Positions 48,852 to 60,816 of a stretch of 64,000 nt of DNA are shown here, one piece after another. Below the pieces are notes generated by a model. That model searched no databases. It saw nothing but the letters and a program-made list of their open reading frames with translations, and was not told the origin of the DNA. Position numbers and translations under genes: made by a program. This DNA comes from Polychytrium aggregatum (lineage: Eukaryota > Chytridiomycota > Chytridiomycetes > Polychytriales), in the NCBI RefSeq assembly GCF_025602895.1, contig NW_026516239.1, forward strand, positions 65,001 through 129,000, written 5' to 3'. How positions within the stretch are numbered: the stretch's first letter is position 1; each line of letters starts with the position of its first letter.

Positions 48852-49559
48852 AGATGGGAGTGATCTTAGAGATGTGACTTTTGGAAGTAGTCGCTCCTCT
48901 CCCAGTCCCAAACTTGCCAGACCTTGACTTCTATGGCCCCAGTCAATCTCCCCTCCCCCTCTCAACCCATATACATCCGTACCCTCCGTCTCCCGTCTAT
49001 GTATCCTCCGCCGATTAGTTCTGCTATTATCTATCGTATCCTTGTGTCCAACTATGAAATTCCAGCTGCTCCTTTGCCTTATATCTTTTCTCCGAGTTTG
49101 ATATTCCTTCCTTTTATTACGAAACGGGGCTATAACACACCATCTGAATTATCGTCAAAGGGGGAGATTCGCAACCTATATAAAAGGAATGATCCCTCGT
49201 ATCTTCTCACTCTGTGAACGTTTGCGCTTTCTGTGCCAGAGCCAGGGACAGGTATAGAATTGAAAACAATATGCATTCATCAGTTGTCTCTCATGTCTCA
49301 AGGTCCCCGCGGTGCTCCGCGGGCCACCGTTGTGGTATGTTTTGTACGTAACCAACACAGGAGAGAGCAATGCAGCGATATACGGCCAACTCACGGCGAA
49401 TGACCCGTTGTGACTGCGCCACCCGGGGTCAACGGTCTACAGCAATCCAACACGCGGGACAATCGGTTTATTCGCAATATCTGCATTTGCGGCTTCGATC
49501 AAGCCATTGTTGCCCTTCCTGTGCAAATGCATTCTGCTACGGGCGGAATGCTGTGCGCA
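48852..49559. other. convergent intergenic region
   Basis: 3' flanks of gene C (+) and of S-formylglutathione hydrolase (-). AT-rich and free of recognised genes; a short inverted GC motif (CCCCGCGGTGCTCCGCGGG) lies near 49305. Confidence 0.5.
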
Positions 49560-51719
49560 TCACTGGTTGACGAATAGCGCCTTGGCATGGAACTCGAGGT
49601 GATCATCGACTGGATCGTCATCGTGAGTCCCAGGCATTATGGAAAGCAAGCAAGACCGAAGCAACAGCCATTAGCAAGCAGTGCCCCATATGGTTCATGG
49701 ACATGCTGCACCCACTCATGGACATGCTGCTCCCACACGGCACAAAGCATGACTGACTCCAGGACTAGATCGCCGTCCGCTCCTCCCACCAACCATTCCA
49801 CCAGTCATCCTACCAGCCCAGCCAGTCGCTTCGGAATCCACTCTCCACTCACCAAAGGTCTGGATAAACCAATAACTATGATCGTAACCCGGCTGTAGTC
49901 GGTAGTTGACCTGGACATGACTCGGGTTCTCGCTCGCGGCCTTGAGCAAGCTCTCCGGACGGAGTTGGTTGTCCAGGAACGAGTCGGCCGATCCCTGGTC
50001 CACGAGAATTTCAATCTTGGGGCCTCTGTAGGTCTTGACGAGCTCGGTGGCATCGTACTGCTTCCAGGATTCGACCGAGGAACCAAGATAGCCTGTAAAG
50101 GCCTTGACGCCCCAAGGGCACTCGACCGGATTGCCTGTCGATGGCAAAACAGAGCCGGGTCAGCGGGCCATGCAGCGCCGAATTTCACATTGCTCCCTTG
50201 CATGTGCATATCCCCGCGGCAAGTTGCGAGCCTCTCTCCTCCATAGCTCCTAACCCATCGATCTACTGTTTGAATCGATCAGGTCCTTGGAGTCAAGTTG
50301 CTGTTGGAGACAGGCGATCGAGACTTACAGATTGGGGAAAATGCAGAAACAGAGCGGTATTTGCCCAAGTTCCTCAAGAACGAAACAAGGGCCCCATGGC
50401 CGCCCTGGAACGGGGAGGGGAACGGCAGCTCAGTCGTATATCCAAAATGCAGCGTCGAATCTACTGACTCGTCGGTGCGCCGGGTCATGTACATTTGGCA
50501 GAACAACATGTCCAGCAAAGCCCGAGCGTCACCTCAACAACTTGTCGGGTGCCGCATTCTGGCCAAACAGCGAGCGCAAAACAACAGAGTCTCTCCGCAA
50601 GCGAGGTCTGCCAGGCAAGGCCCACATACCATGCTGTGTCCAAATATCGACACTCGAGCAAGATCGATGGGGAGGACTTTAGGCAGAACCTCAAATAGTT
50701 CCCTGTTGACATAGCTGTCCATTTGGTAGTTCTTCCATTTGGCTTCGGTTGCGTTCTGCCCGGAGGGAGGTGAGTGGAAAGTCGGAATCGGATGGGCGGA
50801 AGGGTCAGAATTGGATGAGCGACTATCCATGGGAACAGCAGATCGCATCAGGATGGCCGAGCATACCACATAGAAGCCGGCACCGGTACCAAAGTCCCAG
50901 CCGTCTTCCTCGCCTTCGATGTTGAGACCACTGGTGTCGAGTATCAATTAGTAACGATCGCACCGATGGCACAAACCAATGTCGATCGCAGGTGCTCCCG
51001 GATCTATTCCGCTGAGCATATCCAAAGAGGGGCATCCCCTCAACATACTGGCCAGTATGCCACGCCGATACATCATCCACCAGCCAAAGCCACATCGTAG
51101 CCATGCGACACCCATACCGAGGGCTTGTGTCGGGACAGACAAGGATCAAGCCGAGTTCGCTGGCCTTCCTAATGGCCCCGGCCTTGGTGATAAAGTTGTC
51201 CTGGAGGTTGCATCGGTGGTGTCAGTTTCGTTGTGGCCGTCGAAGCGCTGCGTTGGTCGCTCAAGATCAATCCGATCCGACCGCTGCTTATTGACCAACG
51301 ATGGACCGGCACCCATGTTCCCAAGCGGAGCATCTGGAGCAGACCGATCGGCACGGCTCGGCTGGCACCCCAGAGAATGGCCTGGAGCGCATCCCACCTC
51401 GTTGCAGGTCAGACCACTGAGAAAGAACAGGGCTGGATATGCAGCGGCTTGCCCCGCCGGAACAAAGGCCGAGAACTTCATCTCGCAGCCGAGACTGGTC
51501 GACTGGTGGGCGAATCTGGGCACCGGGTTGCAGGAGCTAGCGATCAGCGGGCTGGCGCAGATTCCGGCATGACTGACGATGCCCTTTGGCGAGCAAGTGT
51601 GCAGCTGCAACTTGAGGATGTAGCTGGAGAACGTAGCTGCCCATCCCGGCTTACTTGTAGAGGCTGCCTCCATAGCACTTGGAGACAGATAGCTGTCTGG
51701 GCTCGCTGGCGGTGCTCAT
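49560..51719 (-). CDS. S-formylglutathione hydrolase (esterase D family)
   Basis: Eight minus-strand exons, 51655-51719, 51398-51494, 51118-51200, 50867-50930, 50630-50755, 50329-50404, 49853-50134 and 49560-49609, encode 280 aa, the usual size of the family (human ESD 282). It opens MSTASEPRQLSVSKCYGG, then YPALFFLSGLTCNE, ILVCPDTSPRGLNIEGEED, WDFGTGAGFYV, SIFGHSMGGHGAL (nucleophile Ser), NPVECPWGVKAFTGYLG, ILVDQGSADSF (Asp) and GYDHSYWFIQTF (His). The alpha/beta-hydrolase triad is therefore complete. It hydrolyses S-formylglutathione to formate and glutathione in cytosolic formaldehyde detoxification. The acceptor of exon 2 is the least certain splice site. The gene is divergent from the SH3 gene at 52226. 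Confidence 0.88.
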
Positions 51720-52225
51720 GGCTTCGTGAAGACGTTGCAGATGCGGGCGGGCGGCGCAATCGAGATCAAGCGAAAGTGCTGGCGATCAGAGTCGGCGTTT
51801 GCGGGGGCGAGCAACAACACGGCGCCTGCCATATCGATATCTGCTGCATCTGCCGCCCGATCCATCCCATGGTTGTCGCTCGATCTACTTGATCCAGTTG
51901 CTCAATCCATCATTCAGTTGCTCGATCCATCGTTCAGTTGCTCGATCCGTCATTCAATTGCTCGATCCGTCGTTCAGTTGCTCGAGGCCTGTGTCCCGGT
52001 GGTGGGGATGCGGGTGTCGGTGCATTCGCAACAAAGGCCGTGCTGCCAAACATCGTCCTGCCTCGCTTCTCTCTCCGACCACCATCGTCCTCATCGTCCG
52101 TCGACATCGTCCTCTTCGTCCGTCGACATCGTCCTCTGCCTCCGTCGTCTCCGAGCCCGCAGCTGCTGTCTCTCGGCTCGTCGCTGCATCTGAAACCAAC
52201 TCCGGAGCCTCGTCTGCTGCCCGAC
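51720..52225. other. divergent promoter with a 20-bp tandem repeat
   Basis: Between S-formylglutathione hydrolase (-) and the SH3 membrane protein (+). Carries about four copies of TTGCTCGATCCATCGTTCAG-type units at 51896-51985. Confidence 0.55.
51896..51985. repeat. 20-bp tandem repeat in a divergent promoter
   Basis: Units containing GTTGCTCGATCC repeat every 20 bp with single-base differences. Confidence 0.8.
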
Positions 52226-54436
52226 ATGTCCGATCCTCAGGCCCTGTTGCTGATTGCAAAATCAGCGACCTCGGTCACCCTTCCGCCACCCGACCTCTGC
52301 AACCTGACCCTGAACCAGCCATATCTCTACTCGCAGCCCAACCTGGTGGCCTCGCTGCACAACAACGTCTACAGCCTGAACGTCTGCAAGCCGCTGGCCG
52401 TGCAGAACCCAGACTCGAGCTGGTCTGCGGCATATGGCCTCCTGCGCTTCAATGTCTCGAGCACAACGACAGCCAGCCAACCCATCTTCCTGCAACAGAT
52501 CTCATGCGGAAGCGATTCGACCTGCTCGGTGAAGCAGTGCACCGCCTTGACCCTGAACTGGCCCTTCCCGCCCTCGCAAAACCGATGCGACAGCCAGTAC
52601 TACATCGTCCCGACCCTCAACCAGTACGTGCGAGACGACTTGTTGGCCTTGCCTTCCCATGCCGGCCGTGCTTGCCATTGCGCCTAGAGAGTAGCGGCGG
52701 CTGACTGGAGACCTCGGACGACCAGAACTATCGATGTGTGCTAGATGGATGGAACTGACCGCAGCCTCTGATGCCGACTGCTTCGTCCTCTGCCGCACCC
52801 CGCAGGAACGCTAGCACCGATGTGACCCTGATGGCCAGCCTCTTCATTCGGCAGCTGCAGTATCATCCCGCCGATACGTCCTGCTCCAGCGCCCCCTACG
52901 AATACTACAGCACGCCCATATTTCCCTCTTGCACCAAGCTCATGGACGGCCTCTATGCCTACTCGGCCATCATCGGCACCAGCTCCAACGGCAGCCCCAT
53001 CGTGCGCAACTATGCCTGTCCCGACAATGCCTGCAACCTCTGCCACTTTGACAACTCCAACCCGCAGAGCTCCTCGGACCAGACCGTTGACTCGACCTGC
53101 AACTTCCACACCGACACCACAGTCCAGGGCTTCGCATACAACACCAGGGCCATGCTTTTTACCGCCAGCGGATCGCAAGTGCAGATCCAAGGTGCCCTCT
53201 CGACCACGTTCCCGAATGGCACCAGCGCCCGCAGTTCCTCGGTGACAGCGACCGGCACACCGGCAGCATCAGACGCAAGCAGCGGTGCGAATGTGATGAT
53301 CATTGCAGTTGTCGCTGGAGCGATCGTGATTTCTGGTAAGCGGCCGCTCGTCAAAGTCTCGCTGGATGCTCTGCTGCACATCGGCTGTCGTACCGAAACC
53401 ACTACCGGAGTGAATGGCTGCAGTGTATTGCCATGGTGTATTGCCATGGTGTATTACCGAGGCGGGCCGTGAACACCGGGAAGCACCACCGACATGTTTC
53501 AATACTCAAGGCTCCGATATCGCCACTAACGGGCTTATTGGTCGGCGTTATGTCTCGTGTGATTCGGCACATCTTGTCGACTGGCGCTCACGCAGGATTG
53601 ATCGGCATCTTGATTGCCTTCGTTATTGTCAGCAAGCGCTCCAAACAGCAACAGCAACAAAAGTCTGGCTCGCCGTCGTCCAACGTGCCCGCCGCTCCTT
53701 TGACCGTCGATACAGGACCCACCGACTCGACCGTGGTGGCTCCACTGTATGAACAGCAACAGCGAACGGCAACGACCAGTAGCTCGGTCTTTGACCGGCT
53801 CTCGGCTGCCCGTCGTGGGCCTACAGTCTCGGACGATTCAGGCGGCGTCACGGCCGGATCGACATCGCTGATGGGACAGGTGCCGAGCCTGCCATCACCA
53901 ACCACCGGCGACCTGCCCCGCCCAGGATGGTATGTCGTGATCGAGCCGTACGAGCCCCGCATCAACGACGAGCTCCAGCTTGCCATTGGAAACAAAATAC
54001 GAATCGACTCGATCTTTACCGACGGCTGGGCAATGGTAGGCTTCAGCCTGATTGCGGAGCTATTGTTGCTGTCTTTGATGTGCTCAATGTGCTCGATGTG
54101 CTCGATGTGCTCGATGTGCTCGATGTGCTCGATGTGCTCAATGGCCGCTCGACTGCGGGTCTTCATCCGGTTTGGCGGAGCGTCTCCCGCTTCGACCGCC
54201 ATCTCCACTGACCTGCTGCTCTGTCGTTGGCGCCTACTGCATGTCTTCTCCTATCCTTGAAACAGGGTCTGAATCAAATCACCGGACACTCGGGCTATCT
54301 CCCATTCGCCAATGTCCTTCCCTTCCGCGGGCCTGTCACTCCGGACGAGCAGCGCGATGCTCTACCGACAGCATCCGGATCGTCATCAACGCCTTCATCG
54401 CGAGGGCGACAGGACAGCCTGCCGTATCCGCTCTGA
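52226..54436 (+). CDS. single-pass membrane protein with Cys-rich ectodomain and C-terminal SH3 domain
   Basis: Four exons, 52226-52623, 52806-53335, 53596-54035 and 54266-54436, encode 512 aa from the proposed ATG. The first about 310 residues contain paired cysteines and N-glycosylation-type sites (NLTL, NVSS, NASTD, NGTS) and end in a Ser/Thr-rich stalk. A transmembrane helix (VMIIAVVAGAIVISGLIGIL plus FVIVS) is completed across the exon 2/3 junction and followed by basic KRSK. The cytoplasmic part has a Gln/Ser linker and an SH3 domain (WYVVIEPYEPRINDELQLA, DGWAM|GLNQITGHSGYLPF) split by the last intron. Topology resembles fungal SH3-bearing surface sensors, but the ligand and partner are unknown. 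No clear signal peptide is seen, so an upstream first exon may exist. Confidence 0.75.
54077..54142. repeat. 9-bp tandem repeat x7 in the SH3-gene intron
   Basis: GATGTGCTC repeats directly within intron 54036-54265. Confidence 0.85.
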
Positions 54437-55401
54437 GCGGCCGACATCGTGGCCTTGTCCGTTTGGTCTGCATCGCCGGCACGGACCCTCAGAGCGCCAC
54501 TCCCCAATACATAGATTTCGTTCTCCGTGTCCCCCTATCCGAGATGAGGGTGTGCTTGTCCCAGGATCCAGCTCGAGTTCCAAATCTGGGCTGCGGACCT
54601 CGCCGCTGGTCCGGCCCCAGTCCTGGATCCGGGCAACAATGACTCACCAGCCGCCAGGCAAATGTCCCGGCCTGAGTCACCATGCATGCATGCGGCGGGT
54701 CCGGCTGGTGCCAAGCGGGTTTGAGTGTGCCGAATGAGTGCTCTGAAGCACAGGCGGCAAGGAAGGGGACCACCGGACCTTCCAGAAGAGTCGACGGCTG
54801 GGACAAGGGATGGCCGCTGTTTCGGGTCGGAGACCACTCGACTATCCCGGTGCACGGCGTCGGCCCAGTCATGGTCGGTCATGGGGTGGATCATGAGCAA
54901 GTATATTCCGGCGGCTTCCATCCCGGATCCACAGCCACTACCTTGCTTGGCCAGACTGGTCCAACGGCCCGCCGATACGCCGAGGCGACAGCGAATCGGA
55001 CGCAGCCCGCGCGCGAAACGACGGTCGAGTGGTTGGAGAAGAGCACACGAAGGGCCACCGCACAGGGGAGAGGTGAGTCACGAATGAAGGCAAAGAAGGA
55101 AAGACGGTGCGGCAAGCCGAGCCTCGTCTCGAATAGACGAAGGGTCCGGGAAGGAAACTGATTCACAACCCATGGCTACGCGAGCCTGAAGCACAAGTTG
55201 ATGGCGGAGAGAAGGAAAGGAGAAACAACAACAATAAGAACAAGAACAATAACAACAAAAAGAAGCGAATATAGAGCTGCCAGGGTCGGTGACAGAGCGG
55301 TATTGAGGAACATGCAATCGATCTTTGAGGTCAAGCGGGCGTGTCCAAAAATGGGCAGGAAGATCAAATGGAGCCTGCAAGCCAAGCACGACCCGGTCGG
55401 A
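54437..55401. other. convergent intergenic region
   Basis: Between the SH3 gene (+) and the first helix-turn-helix gene (-). An A-rich stretch (ACAACAATAAGAACAAG, about 55225-55260) lies near its right end. No gene is recognised. Confidence 0.5.
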
Positions 55402-56655
55402 TCAACTGAAATAGTAGATCGGGTTGGGGTAGTTGGCATCATATATCCCTGCCGATCTCGGAAGCGGGCTTGCTTGTGGATGAACAGGATCAAGCACAAG
55501 CTCGTACTTGGCATGGTAGGTTGGCGGATGGAATGGGCCTGGGGCTGGCGAGCGGCAGCGACAGATGCTGGGGCCGGCAGGTTGAGCAGCCAGCTGCAGC
55601 AACGGAGGCACAAAGCTCGCCGTCGACCACACCGGGACCGGAGGGATGAGGTGGACTGAGGGATCGAACAGCGGCGCTGCCGAGCTGAACAAATCCTCCA
55701 GAAGCGGCTCCTTGGACGAGGATACTGCAGGAGCAAACTGGGCAAGGGCAGAGTTGCCTCCGGCAAGACTAATGGGTGGTGAGACACCCATGGACGAGCT
55801 CGTAGAGCTCAAAGGCGAGTCCGGATCACACCAATACCACCCCGAGGATGGCTGCGAGGGAATCTGTGGCATTGGGATCATAAAGTCCGGCGAGGGCGGG
55901 AGTTCGCTTGGCGCGATCGGGTGGTCTGTAACAAGAGTCGCGGTGCCAAAAAACAGCGATAATACCGAAGCGGTTAGTATTGGGACTAGCGCACTCAGCA
56001 GCCGGTATCGACATATGGCACCGCCGATCGAGCCAACGGACCCCAACCCAAGGGACCCGCTGCACAAATCAGAGTGATGCCAGCCAAGCCTGGAAAGAGA
56101 CCCCAAGGCCGAACTGAAACCCAAGACCGAGTCGGGCATCATCGCTGCAGAACCCGGACTTGGCTGTCAGCATAAATACATGCAGTCCAGCTGTTGTCCC
56201 GCTGGTCAACTGCAACCCGACTCAAGCGCTGGATCATTCAGGAGGTAGGGAAGGGACAGAGACTATGGCTGCAGATACAGATCGGGCTGTGGGCCAAACC
56301 TGAGTACCTGGCTCATAGAGCGGATAAGGGAAGAGAATGAGACGAGAGGGAGAAGAAAAGAACGAAAGTACATACTCTGACTTGGCCCAGGATGGATCAG
56401 GGTTGGTTGTTCCTTGGGGGTAATGGGCTGCAGAGGCTTTGGGTTTTCCATCAGCTTGCTTGTCCTGGAGGGCCTGTAGATCGGAGCCCGATCGTCGTCA
56501 AAGACGATGATGTTCATCCTCTCGAGCTGCCGGAGCCAGCGCCGGATATGCTGTGGCTGCACCGTGTACTTGCGAGCGGTGGCCTTGACGTTGTTCTTGC
56601 AGGAATAGGCCTCCCGGACAATATCGCGCTTCTCGATGATTGTTTTTCTGGGCAT
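55402..56655 (-). CDS. helix-turn-helix (Psq/transposase-like) protein 1
   Basis: Two exons, 56376-56655 and 55402-56144, joined in phase 1 (donor GTATGT, acceptor CTGCAG), give 340 aa. The first about 50 residues form a compact basic HTH: EKRDIVREAYSCKNNVKATA then VQPQHIRRWLRQLER. This pattern resembles Pipsqueak/homeodomain-like DNA-binding N-termini found in transposases and derived regulators. The rest is low in recognisable domains, rich in Pro and Ser, with one hydrophobic stretch (LLSALVPILTASVLSLFFG). A paralogue with the same exon layout lies at 59457-60816. A DNA-binding regulator is inferred. Confidence 0.65.
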
Positions 56656-59456
56656 GGTGGACGACAAGGACAGATCAAGTGAATCCGCACACCTGGAGCG
56701 ATGGATAAACGAATACAAGCGGAAAATAAGCGGAAGGCTCCTGTGGAAGGCTCGAGCGGGCGATTGCCGGGAGAGGGGCGGCGGGGAGGGGCTATATGTG
56801 CGTTTTTCGTGAGGCGGCGCTTGGGTCATCGCAGGAACACGGATTCGGACCAGCACCCATCCCGTGCGCGACAACCCCGTTGAAAACGCGCGTAACCGCC
56901 TTCAGCAAGCGAGGGGGAGGTGCCATAGGCACGACATGGACCAGAAGCGGTACTCCACTGCTGATCCTGCCAGCAGTGGCGAGCAAACAGAATCCAGCGT
57001 AAGCTGCAGCCTGAGGCTACGTTGGTTGGGCCTGGGTATCGCCCAGCCCTGGGTCCAGGATGACGCGGGACGATGCCCTGGCTGAAAGGGACCACTTCCT
57101 GGTCTTTGCCCCTTTGCTGCTTATGGCTGGACACCTGGCAACACACCGCTCCAGACCGTTCGGCCAGCGAATACTCGGGCTATCCAAACAGCTGCTTCCT
57201 GTCCTGCACCTGTACCTCGACTCGCTCGCGTGCCCGAGGATGGAGCTGCTTGACGTTACGGACGTCTGGTCGGCGGTTGGGGCAGCCAGGCCAAGCTGGG
57301 AGTCGATCGGAGCGCTGCAGGCAGGGTGGGTGGATAGTCTCCGCACGCACGGGCGGACGGACTGAGGGATTACAGCGGGCTTGCTCGACAAACCAAGTGG
57401 CGATGTGTGTTGGTGTTGGGACGCCGAGCTCGCAGGGGGAATGACCGCTGTCTCCATCCCGCCAGCACAAAAGACAGTCCAAAAACGAGGCGATTCGGGC
57501 CAGCGGAGTGACCTGCAACTTCCAAAAAGGCAACGCACGCAGCCAGCCCCCCCCCGCCAGGCCGCTCCCCGCACCGCAGAATGCAAAATGGGGTCGCCAT
57601 TGTCTCGAGGCTCGAGGAGCAATGTCGCACACTCGAGAGAGTAGATGCATTGGAAAGAACGGCAAGAGAGTGCTCGAGGGGTCCGACAAACCCACTCCGC
57701 CTGACAGCCGCCGATGAGCACCACCACCCGGCGGCGGCTTGTCGATTGGCGCCAGGTTGTGGGAAGCAGGGGCGTGACATGGCATCAGCGCAGGTGGCGT
57801 TTCCTCGACCAAACAATCACCAGGCGGCGGCCGCTGCACAGGCCGGATTGGTGCGAATTCCGGCGGGATCTGGCGGCCCGTCACCACCAGCAGATAGGGC
57901 GCGGGATGCAGCAGGGACCCACCTGCCGACGACGCTGGGAGACTGTGAGGGCTGTCGGTGTGGAGCCGATGCGGGTGTTGTGGGTGGCTCTGGGTCTGGA
58001 CATTTCGCGATCGAGCACGGCTGGGGATGGATGGACATGGCTGGGCAGTGTCGCGAGTAGATCATGCCACTATTATTGACAAAGCCGGATCGCGATGCAA
58101 CCACCAGGACAAGTCTGGTCGTCAGTGGAGTGGTATTGCAGCATGGACGAGCGCACTAGCCAGCAGATGATTGCATGATTGAGTGACATGGGCCTGGACA
58201 GTGCTGGAGAGACATGTCTCCCTGCCGAATCAAGCAGTTCGGGCCATGGCACCCTATTCAGTCGGGCAGCGGTCTCCCAGCAGGGCACCGACCAGGCACC
58301 GGCAGGGACTGGCGGAGGCGGGGCGTTGCCGCCTTTCGCTGGCTGGTTCGCTGGCTGGCTGGCTGGCTGGCTGGCTCGTGCTGGGCCGGGTTCAACAATA
58401 GCACTGATCTGGCTGATGACTCTCGATACCGCCAAGCCGGCGGCTGACTTGACGCTATCTGATCCCAGCGGCACCAACCCGCGCTTTGACCCGCCGCTCC
58501 TGGCCCTCTGAGGGGTCGAGGAGGCGGGCTGGGGCGGCGGGATTGCATCAGCCGCAGGAGCAGGAGCCACACAGAGCGCACAGGACGCAAGGCAGCACCT
58601 GGCATTCGTCGATGGGAGGCCGCACGCCGGCGTCGATGGCTGCCTGGCACCCAGGGCGGACTCAACATCCAAAGGACGGGCGGCCAGCGGTTCAGTCCCG
58701 GCCAGACGGACAGAGCCCGAGCAATCCTCCTCGGACACGACGAGACGAGCGGGCCGTGAGCATCGAGAGAGGCCGGCAGGACGCCGCTGGCGCCGACTGC
58801 CGCCGAAGGTGGGTCGGCATCGAGACTCGCAGCGTGAGCGAGATAGATCGACAGCATCGCCGAGCCTGCATTTGGCTCTATCGCCAAAACAGCAAGCACG
58901 GCCATCGGGCTTTCACAGCCGAACGCACGAGAGCATAAATGCCAACACACTGATTATCGTTATCGCGCTGATCAGGCCCGGTACCCCTATCAGAGCCACC
59001 GGTGCCGATAGATGGATGCAGCACAAGTTGAAAAGCAAGGCATATGGCAATGTATTCCACATAATCAAAGCAAATGCTCCAAAACAAAAACATGGCGTGG
59101 TGAATGGGCAAGGATTGGGCTGCACTCGCCCTCGGTCGTGGGGGGGGGACAGAGAGAGAGGCAGATCCAGACAAAGAAGGGGGTAAGTTGACCAAAGGCT
59201 CAAGAACAGATTACAGATGCATATATGGCTGCTGTCGGCCAGTGCTGTGTGATAGTCATCGGAAGAGGAGGAAACGCAGATGGCACAACCAGTGCCCATG
59301 TGAATCGAGAGTGAATGGATCTCAAAACCAGGAAGGAGAAGCAGCAACTAGTGTGATGAGAGCGACTGTTGTTTGTCGCGGTATCGCATCGGGAGGTGGA
59401 TTAAGGCAGGATGGGGGGGGGCAAAACTGATTCTTGGGCAAAACTGGCTTTCGGGC
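56656..59456. other. intergenic, no supported gene
   Basis: A 2.8-kb stretch between the two helix-turn-helix genes. It includes a (GGCT)n run at 58338-58376 and several G or C homopolymers. Long frames exist on both strands but have no family motifs, codon structure or splice support. Confidence 0.45.
58338..58376. repeat. (GGCT)n tetranucleotide run
   Basis: GCTGGCTGGTTCGCTGGCTG continuing as direct GGCT copies. Confidence 0.8.
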
Positions 59457-60816
59457 TCAGCCGGACCATGGGACCGTAAGAGGCAGTTGCTGGGCTGGCG
59501 GATGTGCAGACGACGGCAGCTCGTGGCAGGGAAGCCGCCGAGAGAGACTGCTCATCGACCGTGGGTATGTGCCGGCAGCGCTTGCGAAGCGAGCGGCGGT
59601 GTGGATCTGGGAGTATGCGGGCCAGTGGGTCGAGTGCGGGGTTGTGAGTCTGGAAGCGACAGGCTCGGTGCAACAAACGTAGGAGCGGCTTGGGGTGGCA
59701 GGTGGCATCCAGGGCATCTCGGTGCAAACGAGCCGTGACTCGTAGTGGCAGCTTTGGAGGGACTCAAAGGCCGGGATAGTGTCGCAGAGAGCACTATCCT
59801 GCACATAAGGGGTGGGAAGGGGGCTCACGGACTGGTACGAGGCCGGCAAACTCGCGGGACTGCCGTCGACGAAGCAGAGCTGCTGCGAGGGATAGCCAGG
59901 GCTGATGTTGGCCTCGATTTCGTAATGGTAGTAAGGGGCCTCGATGGTCGGGAAGGTGGATCCGGGGCTGTCGCGCGAAGGAATTGGCGAGGCAAGCATG
60001 GGTTGGGCATATCCTGGATGTGCGAGTGCGAGTGGGGAGAAGCATCGAGCGGTTGGCGGAGGATCCGTCACGGAGACACATGGAAGAATGCAAGCAGGCC
60101 GAGCCGAAGCGGGAAGAGCAGGGCGACGACGGGGTATGCCGCCATCAAGGCAGATGGAGAATGGAAGGCTGGCCGGGATGGGTGGAGGATGGAGGCTGAT
60201 GACGGCGGATCAAGACCCGCTAAGGGCCAAGCACGAGCAACAGTCGGGCGGCGGTTGGTTGTGGAGGCGAAAGTAGGGGTGCGGAACATTACATAGCAGG
60301 GGGCGGACAGGGGAGAGCTGTGGAGTCATGTGTAGCAGGGGGAAAGTAGAGCAGATGTAAAGAGTGGGCGGCCAGGGAAGGAGGAGCACGAGCAAAGACA
60401 AGCCAGCCGCGACTTGAAAGGACCAACTCACGCTGGATGGGCTCTGCCCAGGTGGCGGCAGTGCCTGGGAACACGCTGGGGCTTTGATCCAAAGGAGCAT
60501 CATGGCACTGGGTCTGCAGGTCTGTCTCGTCAACGGCGACATAGACGGCCACCTCATGTTCGAAGCGCTGGCCCAAGCGAGGACTCAACTGCCGCACAGC
60601 GGGCACATCGGCCACATCGGCAGAGTTCGAAGCGGGGCTGGTCAAGGCCATCACAGACTCGTACTCGGGCCCGTAGATCCGCTGCAGCTGGCGCTTCCAG
60701 CGCCGGATGTGTTGTGGCTGGATCTGGTGCCGCCTTGCGGTGGCCTTCACGTTGAGGCGCTTGGAGTATGCCTCGTAGACAATGTGTCGCTTCTCGGGGA
60801 TGGTTCGGCGCACCAT
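59457..60816 (-). CDS. helix-turn-helix (Psq/transposase-like) protein 2
   Basis: Two exons, 60432-60816 and 59457-60013, joined in phase 1 (donor GTGAGT, acceptor ATCCAG), give 313 aa. The N-terminal HTH (EKRHIVYEAYSKRLNVKATA, IQPQHIRRWKRQLQR) is closely similar to that of protein 1, and the intron has the same phase, so the two genes are duplicates. The C-terminal half is Pro/Ser/Tyr-rich and unlike that of protein 1. A DNA-binding role is inferred from the HTH only. Confidence 0.65.
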
